A stretch of 52,496 bases of DNA, from positions 1 to 52,496 of the forward strand of contig JAPYNY010000085.1 in the NCBI GenBank assembly GCA_028283145.1, in the 5' to 3' direction. Positions 24,743-32,259 of this stretch are shown here, in pieces; the stretch's first letter is position 1, and each line of letters begins with the position of its first letter. Source of the DNA: Candidatus Hopanoidivorans cymbastelae. Its GTDB lineage: Bacteria > Actinomycetota > Acidimicrobiia > Acidimicrobiales > Hopanoidiivorantaceae. The notes under the pieces are model-generated. The model worked only from the letters and a program-made list of their open reading frames with translations, was not told where the DNA came from and searched no databases. Made by a program: the position numbers and the translations under genes.

Positions 24743-26116
24743 TTACAACTCTAGCAGGCGTTGGGCTAAATTTTCCAAGCCAACCACACGGCTGGCTTTT
24801 ACTAGCACAGCATCACCCGCTGTCAACTCTCCCAGCCGCTCCATAACGGCTTCTTGGTTGGGCTCGGTGGGCAGCCCGTAGGCAGGCTCGTCTATGGTTA
24901 TGAGTTCCAGCCCCAAGGTAGCTGCCAGCTCGGCTGTCTCGCGATGTCCTTCTTGGTGAAAGTCTCCTAGCTCAGCCATCGTCCCCAGAACGGCCACCTT
25001 TCTCTTAGCTGGCAACTCCCGCAAAGCTTGCAGGGCAGCCGCCACAGACATCGGGTTGGCGTTGTAGCAGTCGTTCAGCACCCAAAACCCCCTTTTAGCT
25101 CTCCTCAAATCCATGCGCCCAAGTGAGATTTCTGCCTGTCTCAACTCCCTAGCAACCGTCGCAGGCTTGAGCCCAAGGCTTAGCGCAACAGTAGCAGCCG
25201 CCAAAGAGTTGAGCACATTATGCGAACCCGGCACACCCAACCGCACCTGCGCATCACCCCAGGGCGACCTCAACGTATAGTTAGCACAGCCCAACTCATC
25301 CACCGAAATATCTTCCGCTTTCACATCGGCTTCAGTCGCAACCCCAAACGTCAGAATTGTGCCTGCGCTTGTGCGACCTCGCTGCGACATCACAAGTCGG
25401 TCATCGCAGTTCAGCACAGCCACGCCCCCCGCCGGCAGAGCTTCCAGCAACTCGCCCTTGGCCTGAACCAGATTTTCAACGCTGCCGAAGCTGGCCATGT
25501 GAGCCAACCCAATGGATATCAACACCCCATAGCTGGGGCGCGCCACCCCGCACAAAAATGAAATATCCCCAACGGCCCTGGCACCCATCTCGGCTACTAT
25601 CACATCACAATTGTCGGGGGCATTCAATATCGTAAGCGACACCCCCAGATCGTTGTTGTAAGATTTTTGGCTGGCAGCGCAGACCAACTCGGCCGCCAGA
25701 ACTTTGGCGACGAAGTCTTTGGTTGTGGTTTTGCCGACAGAGCCGGTAATGCCTATGACCGTTGGGGTGGCTTGCACGCCGCTGGTGTGCGGGGCTAAGC
25801 GAGTTGGAGCCAGGCGAGCCGCCCGGGCTAAGTCAGCCAAGGCCGCTTGAGTGTCATGCACTCTAACCGCAGGTATTGGCAGCTCCAGCGGCTCTTCGGC
25901 AGTGAGATAGCCAGCCGCTCCCGCATCCAAAGCTGCCCCTATGTAGTCGTGTCCGTTGCGTTCAGCCACAATCGGCACAAATAGCTGCCCAGCTTCCAGC
26001 GTGCGTGAGTCAATGGAGACGCCATCAAAACTGGTCTGCTTATGCGCTCCTCCGGTGTTCGGCAGGCAAATTTTCCCGCTGGTTGCTTCAGCAACAAATG
26101 CCAGTGGCAGTTCCAC
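24743..26116 (-). CDS. murF: UDP-N-acetylmuramoyl-tripeptide--D-alanyl-D-alanine ligase
   Basis: Cytoplasmic ATP-dependent ligase that adds D-Ala-D-Ala to the UDP-MurNAc tripeptide, the last soluble step of peptidoglycan precursor synthesis. Mur-ligase landmarks are SIDSRTLEAGQLFVPI in the N-terminal substrate domain, the P-loop GITGSVGKTTTKD, the VAEMGARAVGDI strand of the central domain and LNDCYNANPMS in the C-terminal domain. Length 457 is normal. The GTG start at 26116 has weak ribosome signals. murF usually sits in the division and cell-wall cluster; here it stands alone between a tRNA and an accessory island, so it may be the sole or a relocated copy. Confidence 0.93.
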   Translation of the reverse strand: MELPLAFVAEATSGKICLPNTGGAHKQTSFDGVSIDSRTLEAGQLFVPIVAERNGHDYIGAALDAGAAGYLTAEEPLELPIPAVRVHDTQAALADLARAARLAPTRLAPHTSGVQATPTVIGITGSVGKTTTKDFVAKVLAAELVCAASQKSYNNDLGVSLTILNAPDNCDVIVAEMGARAVGDISFLCGVARPSYGVLISIGLAHMASFGSVENLVQAKGELLEALPAGGVAVLNCDDRLVMSQRGRTSAGTILTFGVATEADVKAEDISVDELGCANYTLRSPWGDAQVRLGVPGSHNVLNSLAAATVALSLGLKPATVARELRQAEISLGRMDLRRAKRGFWVLNDCYNANPMSVAAALQALRELPAKRKVAVLGTMAELGDFHQEGHRETAELAATLGLELITIDEPAYGLPTEPNQEAVMERLGELTAGDAVLVKASRVVGLENLAQRLLEL

Positions 26117-26136
26117 AGCAAGAATTTTAGATTGTG

Positions 26137-26176
26137 TCTGAGCGAAGTTGCGGAATTCTGAGCGGAGTTGCGGAAT
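26137..26176. repeat. 20-bp tandem duplication upstream of murF
   Basis: Two adjacent 20-nt units, TCTGAGCG(A/G)AGTTGCGGAAT, with one mismatch, starting 21 nt before the murF start codon. They would fall in its leader or promoter. Confidence 0.8.
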
Positions 26177-26367
26177 GTTGACGAAGTTATGAAGGGGAGC
26201 TATTGTTTTGACTCACCGTTTTCGGGCTTGCTGCACCCTTTCCGTTTCTGCTACAGCCAGGATGCCGCGGTTCTCACGCACATAGATGAAGGGCTGCGCA
26301 CAACTGAGAAGCCGGGGGATTTCATGTAAGCTGCCGGCTGGAAACTTTGTTTCAGCCCTTGTCAGTT

Positions 26368-26616
26368 TTAGGAACGCAATTTTGCTTCCGCACTGTCAAA
26401 ATAGGGCTTCCACTGCTTTTCGCTTTCTTCAAGGTCTTCCGGGTGCATGCCATGGTCGTATTCCAGCAGTCTTTTCCAGATTGGATACATGCGCTCACTA
26501 AGACTTTCATGGTCCGCCGCCGGCTTTAAAACTGACAGACAGACAAACAGGAGGAAGGGGAAGGCTATCCGAACAACGGCCAGCAGCCTAGTCGGGCCGT
26601 CAGCGGGTGGAAGCAA
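26368..26616 (-). CDS. Small membrane protein, uncertain
   Basis: An 82-codon frame with one hydrophobic segment (AFPFLLFVCLSVL) followed by a polar, protein-like tail (MYPIWKRLLEYDHG, EDLEESEKQWKPYF). The only upstream start is TTG 26616, which lies too close to an AGGAGG to be ideal. Another short sense-like frame (containing YVRENRGILAVAETER) runs on after it to about 26220 in a different phase, so this may be the remains of a larger or frameshifted gene. No homology recognised. Confidence 0.35.
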   Translation of the reverse strand: MLPPADGPTRLLAVVRIAFPFLLFVCLSVLKPAADHESLSERMYPIWKRLLEYDHGMHPEDLEESEKQWKPYFDSAEAKLRS

Positions 26617-26660
26617 ACCTCCTCTAGGCTTTTTCTAGTGCGAGAGCGCGGCTGTTCCAG

Positions 26661-27287
26661 TCAGTGCTGCCGGTGGACTGCTTGTTCTATCTCTGCAATG
26701 CGGCGCAGCAACCGACTGGAAACAGCAGGGCAGTTATGGCCTGATCCGAGGGTTGTCAGGTGTTGCCTGATGGTGCCTTGTTCCATCGGACAGAGAGTCA
26801 GCGTCAAAGCATCCAAGAACCCGTCGGTATTGCGCTCGAAAACATCGCACAGGAACTCGTTCAAACTAATCGCTTTGAAATGATCGGGTAGTCTGAGAAA
26901 TCGGTTGTGGCGGTTTTCCAGAAGATCTGACGGGAAATCACCCAGATCGTCGGTCACCAGAACATCCGCTCGAACAGTTGCCGCTGCAAATAGGACATGC
27001 TTGTCTTTGACGTCGGGTAGCAAAACCTTTGCGAATCTTCTAGCCTCTGAGCGTATAAACACCTGCTAACGAGGAAGCTCCTTTTGAATATCTGTAATGA
27101 CCATGTCCACTTTTTGAGGCTTCAACCCGTACTCCACCAACTCCCTTCGGCATTCCTCCATGACGAGGTCAGAGTACCAAATATGGCAGGCTCCTACTTG
27201 ATGCAGATTTACGCACAAATACCTCGGTAGTGTCTGGAACCAGACGTTGGTGTCTACAAAAGCGGACAGGACACCTCCGTCTGCCAT
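26661..27287 (-). pseudogene. PIN-domain (VapC-like) nuclease interrupted by an in-frame stop
   Basis: PIN-domain toxin split by one TAG codon at about 27066-27068. The first part starts at ATG 27287 with AFVDTNVWF (first catalytic Asp) and the MEECRREL acidic helix. The second part continues in the same reading phase with KDKHVLFAAATVRADVLVTDDLGDFP, the C-terminal PIN motif with the remaining acidic residues. Joined, the product would be about 208 residues, normal for stand-alone PIN proteins; with the stop the nuclease site is incomplete. The gene starts 2 nt after the frame at 27290-27577 on the same strand, the layout of a toxin-antitoxin pair. Inactivation is inferred; suppression of the stop cannot be excluded. 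Confidence 0.75.
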
Positions 27288-27289
27288 CG

Positions 27290-27577
27290 CTAACCCAGTG
27301 AAATGCGGTTTTTTCCAGCAGGTGGGGCGTTGAACGGAGGTTCGAAAAGCCCGTTTTCCTCAGCCCAGCGAATTTGGGCGTCTCTTCTGGCCCACCCTTC
27401 GGGGTCGGACTCTTTGTGACGTTTGACTCTGAGGTGCAGCTCATAGGCTGCTTTTGAGGTGAACCCGGGCGGGAGTTCCAAATCGCTGTCTGGGTTTTCG
27501 TTGGGATCCGGCGCAGGCTGGGGGCGGAGAGGCTGCGCCGTGGTTCTGGCTTGGGGTTTCGGACTGGGAGTTGCCAT
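27290..27577 (-). CDS. Putative antitoxin upstream of PIN gene
   Basis: A 95-residue protein with a Pro/Gln/Thr-rich N-terminus followed by a charged helical region (KAAYELHLRVKRHKESD, WARRDAQIRWAEENGLF). No known DNA-binding motif was identified. It ends 2 nt before the PIN-domain frame, so the two are likely co-translated, and an antitoxin or accessory role is inferred from this alone. If the PIN partner is dead, this gene may be a relic. Confidence 0.5.
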   Translation of the reverse strand: MATPSPKPQARTTAQPLRPQPAPDPNENPDSDLELPPGFTSKAAYELHLRVKRHKESDPEGWARRDAQIRWAEENGLFEPPFNAPPAGKNRISLG

Positions 27578-27824
27578 TAGCGTGCCTATTCATAAAGTAT
27601 AGGGGGGGACTGATTTCTTGGAGACCGGCAAATCTCCTGCGACAGGACAGAGACTGTAATACTGTCTACCCGCTATGGTGACCGTGGCCAGCCCGGCAAC
27701 CGGGCTGTTTGGGTGAAAGACAACTGCGACACCAAGAAAGGAAAGGATTTCATCAAAGACCCGACCAAAACGCTGGTAGAGCAACCATCTCTGCCGACCA
27801 CAACTGGCTGAGTCTAAGAAGCTG
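27578..27824. other. Intergenic stretch, no convincing gene
   Basis: A 64-codon minus-strand frame (27590-27784) is open but has no ribosome site or recognisable features. A 7-G run lies at 27602-27608. Nothing else seen. Confidence 0.3.
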
Positions 27825-27898
27825 TCCCTACCGCAGGAATCGAACCTGCAAATTTCGGGTCAAAAGCTCGTTGCTCTGCTGAGTTGAGCGAGACAGGG
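27825..27898 (-). tRNA. tRNA-Lys-like (anticodon TTT)
   Basis: Minus-strand acceptor CCCTGTC/GGTAGGG pairs over all 7 positions (two G-U), the D-arm is GCTC/GAGC, and the T-arm GCAGG/CCTGC has loop TTCGATT. The anticodon loop CTTTTGA gives TTT, but its stem has an A-C and an A-A mismatch. Probably a divergent, phage- or island-type tRNA, possibly decaying. Confidence 0.65.
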
Positions 27899-28147
27899 AA
27901 AAGACAGCTTCGCAAGTATCCGTTCAAGACAGGCTCCCGCGTTTGCTCTGTTTGTTCCAGCACCCTCTTCAGTCGGTCGGGGTGCAACGGATGTCGCTAA
28001 TATCCGCGGCATCAAGAACATGGGATCCCGCCGGCATGTCGGAAGAGGAGAGCTTGATGTTTACCCTTCGCTGTCTTATATTCGCTGCCGTATAGTGATA
28101 TGCACAGTGCCGAGGCCGCAGATGAAAAACAAAACAATTAAAAACAA

Positions 28148-28582
28148 TTAGTTGTTAAGGTCGTGGTTTTCGTCTTGTTCCTGGACGAATTCTTCAGCGT
28201 GGTCCTGCAGTTGCGCTGCTATCACTTTCAGACTGTCTGCCAGGCTGGTGTCGTTTCGCATGAGGTCTGCATCTGGGAGCATTTTCCATATTTCCTCTGC
28301 GAAGACAGTGGAGTATGTGTCATAGCAGCCTTTCACCGCTCCTTCCATGTAGCTGGCACCGAGCATGAACCCTAGGAGGAAACAGTTCAGTTCGTGTCTG
28401 TCTACGATTACGGGCATGCGAAGTTCGTAGACTGCGGGGTTGCCGTCAAGCTCTTCTTGCGGGTATCTTGTTGGGTAGCGTTCTGTGGCTTGGTTGTATT
28501 TGTTGAAAACCAGACTGTCTACGGCTTCTCCGCTTCGGAAGACGGTGTTTCTGGGTTTGGTGGTGATGAGTTGAACTGGCAT
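28148..28582 (-). CDS. Hypothetical protein
   Basis: A 144-residue protein of unknown family. The N-terminus (PVQLITTKPRN, VDSLVFNKYNQATERYP) is mixed; residues 65-95 contain a moderately hydrophobic CFLLGFMLGASYMEGAVKG; the C-terminus is acidic and Gln/Asp/Asn-rich (VQEQDENHDLNN). No signal peptide. No clear Shine-Dalgarno is seen, but codon usage and amino-acid composition look coding on this strand. It lies between two tRNA groups in the accessory island, which suggests phage or island cargo. Confidence 0.5.
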   Translation of the reverse strand: MPVQLITTKPRNTVFRSGEAVDSLVFNKYNQATERYPTRYPQEELDGNPAVYELRMPVIVDRHELNCFLLGFMLGASYMEGAVKGCYDTYSTVFAEEIWKMLPDADLMRNDTSLADSLKVIAAQLQDHAEEFVQEQDENHDLNN

Positions 28583-28628
28583 GGGATGGTCCGTTTTGTG
28601 GTTTGTTTCAGGTTTACGCTTAGTGACG

Positions 28629-28699
28629 CTGGAGCGGAAGGACTTGAACCTTCACTAACGGGGCAACAACCCGTTGTGCTGCCATTACACCACGCTCCA
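28629..28699 (-). tRNA. tRNA-Asn (anticodon GTT)
   Basis: Minus-strand acceptor TGGAGCG/CGCTCCA is perfect with discriminator G, as expected for tRNA-Asn. D-arm GTGT/GCAC (one U-G), anticodon stem ACGGG/CCCGT with loop TTGTTGC, and T-arm GAAGG/CCTTC with loop TTCAAGT all fold. The only oddity is G at position 37, where A is usual. Confidence 0.85.
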
Positions 28700-28702
28700 A
28701 TG

Positions 28703-28777
28703 CTGAGCAGCAGGGAGTTGAACCCCCAACCTCCTGATAGACAATCAGGTGCTCTGACCGAATTGAACTACTACGCC
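28703..28777 (-). tRNA. tRNA-Asp-like, degenerate (anticodon GTC)
   Basis: D-arm GTTC/GAGC is partly paired, and anticodon stem CCTGA/TCAGG with loop TTGTCTA gives GTC. The T-loop TTCAACT is present, but the T-stem has a G-G clash and the acceptor strands (GGCGTAG against CTGCTCA) mispair at two or more positions. It may be a pseudogene. Confidence 0.5.
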
Positions 28778-28785
28778 GTCTCGTG

Positions 28786-28898
28786 GGAGCAGGCGGGAGT
28801 TGAACCCACGTCAGATTTTTCTCTGCCCGCTCTTGCTGAATGACCTTGCTGAATGATTTGGTCGTTCTATAGCGGTCTGGTCTGCCCTAAACTGCTCC
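28786..28898 (-). ncRNA. tRNA-like remnant
   Basis: A good T-arm (GTGGG/CCCGC, loop TTCAACT) and a 3' acceptor CTGCTCC are followed by CA. A perfectly complementary GGAGCAG lies 113 nt away at the 5' side, but the interior lacks a clear D-arm or anticodon arm and holds a short direct repeat (ATTCAGCAAG twice). Probably a decayed or expanded tRNA. Confidence 0.3.
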
Positions 28899-29243
28899 TC
28901 AGCCGACGTCCCCGCTTCGTGCGCGTTCCCGCCTATTTCAATCTGTTTCACCACCAGCCAAGCCAATAAAGGCAAATGCTGATGGGCGGGGGCTGTATCC
29001 ACGGGTGTCAGCTTGATTCCATTATGCCGTTATCATCTCCGAAAAACAACCTCATCGTCAGACAAATCCCAAAATTTTCATTCAACTTGTCTTTTCAGAT
29101 GCTCGTTTTTTGCGGCGGCTTTTTCAGCAGCAGTTTTCCGCATTCAACCTGATCCGAATCGTGTAGTCGCACGTGTCGCACCGGAAACGCACCATGCTCC
29201 GAGTTGTGCCTTCATCCAGCTATCACCCGTTAGGCTGCCCTTT

Positions 29244-29768
29244 GTGATTGGCGCAATTTCTGTTTCAACTGCCACCAGTATCACATCAGTGGTTTTGTTG
29301 GGCTTGGGGCTGTTTATTGGGTGGGTGTTTGCTTGGCGCGCTCAGGTGCGGGAGAGGACGTTGGACGCACGCGAGAGAATTACCTCCATTATTGAAATAT
29401 TTTTACTAGAAGTATCTATCGAGGATTTGTCCGAAGCCCGTGAGACGCTGCTGCATAAAATCGGCGAAGACATGTTTTACCGTCGCAGGCGGATCGTTCC
29501 ATGGAATAGGCCAAACTGGTATATAACCACTGCGGTCATCAATGTGAGGCACAAGAAAGTTGGTGTTTCTTTTGCCTCTTCTCGTGAACAGGATAAAGAT
29601 GTGGTAGCGCAGAGCGTATTGCGGTCCATTGTCGTGTCTATACCCGAAGTGAGTGACTCGTTGTCCCTGCCCGGTGGGCGGGCGGCGGGCAAAGACAAAA
29701 CCGATTACCATATTTACACATATCGGATCGCGCCTCAAACGATTGTGTTGCTACTTATGACCAGTTAA
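29244..29768 (+). CDS. Membrane-anchored protein of unknown family (module copy 2)
   Basis: Paralogue of 13246-13776. The frame is open from 29013, but the extra N-terminus has no counterpart in copy 1; GTG 29244 gives 174 residues against 176 and places the transmembrane segment (VVLLGLGLFIGWVFAW) correctly. Shared blocks after it are RERTLDARERI, SIEDLSEA, DMFYRRRR, KVGVSFASS and a C-terminal Ile/Val-rich strand. Unlike copy 1 the C-terminus is not basic. It is followed 45 nt later by two tandem microprotein genes ending FVRYPY, reproducing the layout at 13.2-14.0 kb. Function unknown; a membrane-tethered sensor or effector with a small soluble partner is a guess. Confidence 0.65.
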   Translation: MIGAISVSTATSITSVVLLGLGLFIGWVFAWRAQVRERTLDARERITSIIEIFLLEVSIEDLSEARETLLHKIGEDMFYRRRRIVPWNRPNWYITTAVINVRHKKVGVSFASSREQDKDVVAQSVLRSIVVSIPEVSDSLSLPGGRAAGKDKTDYHIYTYRIAPQTIVLLLMTS

Positions 29769-29812
29769 GCCTAATATGGAATTAGCAAGCCACACAAAGG
29801 AAGGGAGTAACC

Positions 29813-29977
29813 GTGACTGCATCTGGCAAGCCTGCTGGCTCCGAAGACAAGCCTGAAATTCCCTCTCAAGACCAGAGCGCGGAGGAAAAGGAGGAATTTG
29901 TTCCTACCGCGTGGAGATACAGCGGGCGTTTTCCTGAAGGTCCAGTAGCCAAGAGGTTTGTCCGCTACCCTTACTAG
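29813..29977 (+). CDS. VRYP-type microprotein, copy 2
   Basis: A 54-residue, highly charged protein from GTG 29813 with a strong AAGGAAGGGAG upstream. It has an acidic middle (DQSAEEKEEF) and a conserved C-terminal third: WRYSGRF, VAKRFVRYPY. About 70 percent identical over the C-terminal half to the next microprotein and sharing the VRYP ending with 13776-13961. Too short for most gene finders. No signal peptide or membrane segment; function unknown. Confidence 0.65.
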   Translation: MTASGKPAGSEDKPEIPSQDQSAEEKEEFVPTAWRYSGRFPEGPVAKRFVRYPY

Positions 29978-30174
29978 GCGCTCCCCACCAGCCAGAATGC
30001 GCTTCGTGGGTTTACATTCTTAGGGCATGCTGCGGTGTTGTATTCCTAAGTCCACCGTCGCTGATAGAAACTCCGGCTGAAGCGTCAAACCGGTGGGCTG
30101 ATAGGCTTGGTTCTAGATGGAGTGGCTGATGTCTACTAGGCAGTCTGTTCAAAAACAGGAAGGGAAAGGGAACT

Positions 30175-30351
30175 ATGACTACACCTACTGAGCCTGCTTC
30201 TTCCAAAGATAAGCCTGAAATTCCTCCTGAAGACCAGACTGAAGATCAGAGCGCGGAGGAAGAGGAAAAGTTTGTTCCCAGGGTGTGGAGATACCGCGGG
30301 CGTTTTCATGATGGGCCTGTGGTCAAGAGGTTCGTCCGCTACCCTTACTAG
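30175..30351 (+). CDS. VRYP-type microprotein, copy 3
   Basis: A 58-residue tandem duplicate of 29813-29977, starting at ATG 30175 after AGGAAGGGAAAGGG. It keeps KPEIP, the acidic block, WRYRGRF and VVKRFVRYPY. The 3' flank is duplicated too: CACCAGCCAGAATGCGCT and TTTACATTC follow both genes, so the repeat unit is about 362 nt. Retention of both frames with mostly conservative changes argues they are, or recently were, under selection. Confidence 0.65.
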   Translation: MTTPTEPASSKDKPEIPPEDQTEDQSAEEEEKFVPRVWRYRGRFHDGPVVKRFVRYPY

Positions 30352-30557
30352 ATGCTCGCCACCAGCCAGAATGCGCTCTGTGTGTTTACATTCGTGGGCC
30401 ACGCCGACGGAGACAGACTTACAATGTGCGGCACTGGTTTGCTCCTCATAGCAGGTGGCAGCGTCGCTGGGGTGAGAACAATCTCAATCAGCGTCACGCC
30501 AGATTTATGAGCGTGTGCCCAACCTGTAGTTGATTTTGTGTCGCAAGGTTGGAGAAT

Positions 30558-31057
30558 ATGAGGCAAGCTCCGACTGACTGGTTGGCAATACATGCCAGCA
30601 GGCTCCCGAAGATAGATGACGACGGCGGCCCGCCATTGCCGTCTGAGTTATTTGCCGAGTTCCGCGCAGAGTTGGAAAAGCTCAGTGTCGTGAAATTTAC
30701 GACACGCTCAGCCAGGCAGAACAAGTGGGGTGCGTCTGCGCGCTGGCTGGTTGGCTAGCGGACCTGTCTGGAGAGTGGATCCCCAAAAGCGAATTCGCTC
30801 AGGCTATGGCGTCTGTTGGCTACGACCAGCAGCAAGCCTTGCAGAAATACAGAATGTACGCAGAGATGAAACTCAGTGAAGAAGCGGAGCCTGAACTCAA
30901 GAGATTTGGGGCGGAGGCTGAGAATGCTTACAACTGGAAAGTGGAAAAAGCATGCCCTCAAACGCACAGAGCCTTCCACTCTGCCATAAAAGTCAGCAGA
31001 GAAAGGTATAACAGAATATATGAGGACTTGGAAAAGATAATGTCCATATCAGACTAA
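30558..31057 (+). pseudogene. Frameshifted hypothetical gene
   Basis: Two overlapping frames join into one protein of about 166 residues if one base is restored near 30685. The first (from ATG 30558, GGAG just upstream) reads PTDWLAIHASRLPK to ELFAEFRAELEKL. The second continues CREIYDTLSQAEQVG, LADLSGEWIPKSEFAQAM, YDQQQALQKYRMYAEMKL and ends KIMSISD. The helical, charged C-terminus is clearly protein-like. No family recognised. It could alternatively be two overlapping small genes. Confidence 0.5.
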
Positions 31058-31362
31058 ATGGTTTTGAAAAGTCTGAACTGCTGAGTCTTCGTGTGGCAGA
31101 TTGCATTTGGGGATTATATGTTTAACCTGTCTTGGTTGGTTGTGGGTGTATGTTTGGGGGTTTAGGCGTTTAGTTGGGGGTAGGTGAGTTGTTTGCCTAT
31201 GAGTTGTCGGGCTGTGTGGCGCATTTGACGCAGGGTGGTCTTCGTCTGAGGTTTTTCCTGCCGGCGAATTAACTGACGTGTCTGGCTAGGCGCTAAGGCT
31301 CCAGCGGCGACGTTGGTGTCGGAGGCAGCGAAGCGGAAGCCCCAAAGCCCCCAGCCCCAGTT
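31058..31362. other. Intergenic stretch, nothing recognised
   Basis: G/T-rich sequence between the frameshifted gene and cysH with no supported gene or RNA. It marks the right edge of the accessory island. Confidence 0.4.
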
Positions 31363-32052
31363 TCAGCCGTGCCCGTGCAACCCGCACTCTGTCTTGTCTT
31401 GCCCAGCCCAGCGCCCAGAGCGAATGTCTTCCACCCCAGGCGCCACTGGTTGCGTGCACGGCTGGCAACCGATTGAAAGATACCCTTGGTCTAGCAGTGG
31501 GTTATAGGGCACGTTGTGCTCCTGGATGTAGCTGGCCACCTGCTCGTTAGTCCAGTTGGCTATCGGGTTGACCTTCACCAGCCCCCGCAGGTCGTGCAGC
31601 ACGATGGGATTAGCCGCCCGCAGTTCAGATTCTGCCCGGCGCAGGCCGCTCATCCAGGCCAGTTTGCCGTCCAAAGCCCTGTCCAGTTGCCCAACCTTCA
31701 CAGCCGAACAACAATTCCGCGGGTCAACCACCCACAGCTTTTCATCGTGCGGTTTGACCGTCATGATCTTCATGTTCAGGCCGTAATGCCGGCGCACTAT
31801 CTCCAGCGTTTCCAGCGTTTCAGGGAAGTGATAGCCCGTGTCAATGAACACCACTTCAATAGCCGGGTGGATTTGAGTGGCCAAGTCAATCAGCACAGCA
31901 TCGGTCATTGAAGCTGTCAGGCTCAGATGCGGAGCAAAGCGGTCAACGGCCCACTGGATTATCTCGGTGGCTTCAGCGGTCTCGAATTCCTGGCTGATTT
32001 CCGACAGCTCTTGTGTGGTATAGGTTTGTGGCTGGGCCTGAATTTGAGTCAT
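31363..32052 (-). CDS. cysH: Assimilatory APS/PAPS reductase
   Basis: Reduces adenylyl sulfate (or PAPS) to sulfite in sulfate assimilation. It carries the PP-loop-like core (SLTASMTDAVLI, VFIDTGYHFPETLE) and the two cysteine pairs that bind a 4Fe-4S cluster in APS reductases (NCCSAVK and GCQPC), plus the catalytic C-terminal cysteine in ECGLH. The CC...CxxC pattern favours adenylyl sulfate as substrate over PAPS. It lies downstream of the sulfite reductase gene on the same strand, so the two make a sulfate-to-sulfide branch. Upstream of its ATG there is no Shine-Dalgarno but seven A, a G and ten C residues. Confidence 0.93.
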   Translation of the reverse strand: MTQIQAQPQTYTTQELSEISQEFETAEATEIIQWAVDRFAPHLSLTASMTDAVLIDLATQIHPAIEVVFIDTGYHFPETLETLEIVRRHYGLNMKIMTVKPHDEKLWVVDPRNCCSAVKVGQLDRALDGKLAWMSGLRRAESELRAANPIVLHDLRGLVKVNPIANWTNEQVASYIQEHNVPYNPLLDQGYLSIGCQPCTQPVAPGVEDIRSGRWAGQDKTECGLHGHG

Positions 32053-32060
32053 TTTTTTTC

Positions 32061-32070
32061 GGGGGGGGGG
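32061..32070. repeat. Ten-G homopolymer tract at the cysH start
   Basis: Ten consecutive G (C10 in the sense of cysH), separated from its ATG only by a G and seven A. This is where a ribosome site would be expected. Confidence 0.7.
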
Positions 32071-32259
32071 AGTTGGTGTGCGGTTTTTTGGTGGCGGGGT
32101 GTGGGATGAACGTGTGTGTGTGGCAGGGTAGGAATGAACGTGTGTGTGGCAGGGTGCTAAGGAACGGGTGCGGGGCCAGATGAGATGGAACGGGCGTGGT
32201 AGGTGCGGCAGTCTAGAAGTAGCGAGCGCCTAGCTGTCTGAGCCCAAGCGCCAACCGCA

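Noticed and set aside
29013-29243. Extra 77 residues at the front of the second membrane-protein copy
   Set aside because: Copy 1 has no counterpart, and GTG 29244 gives matching length and membrane topology.
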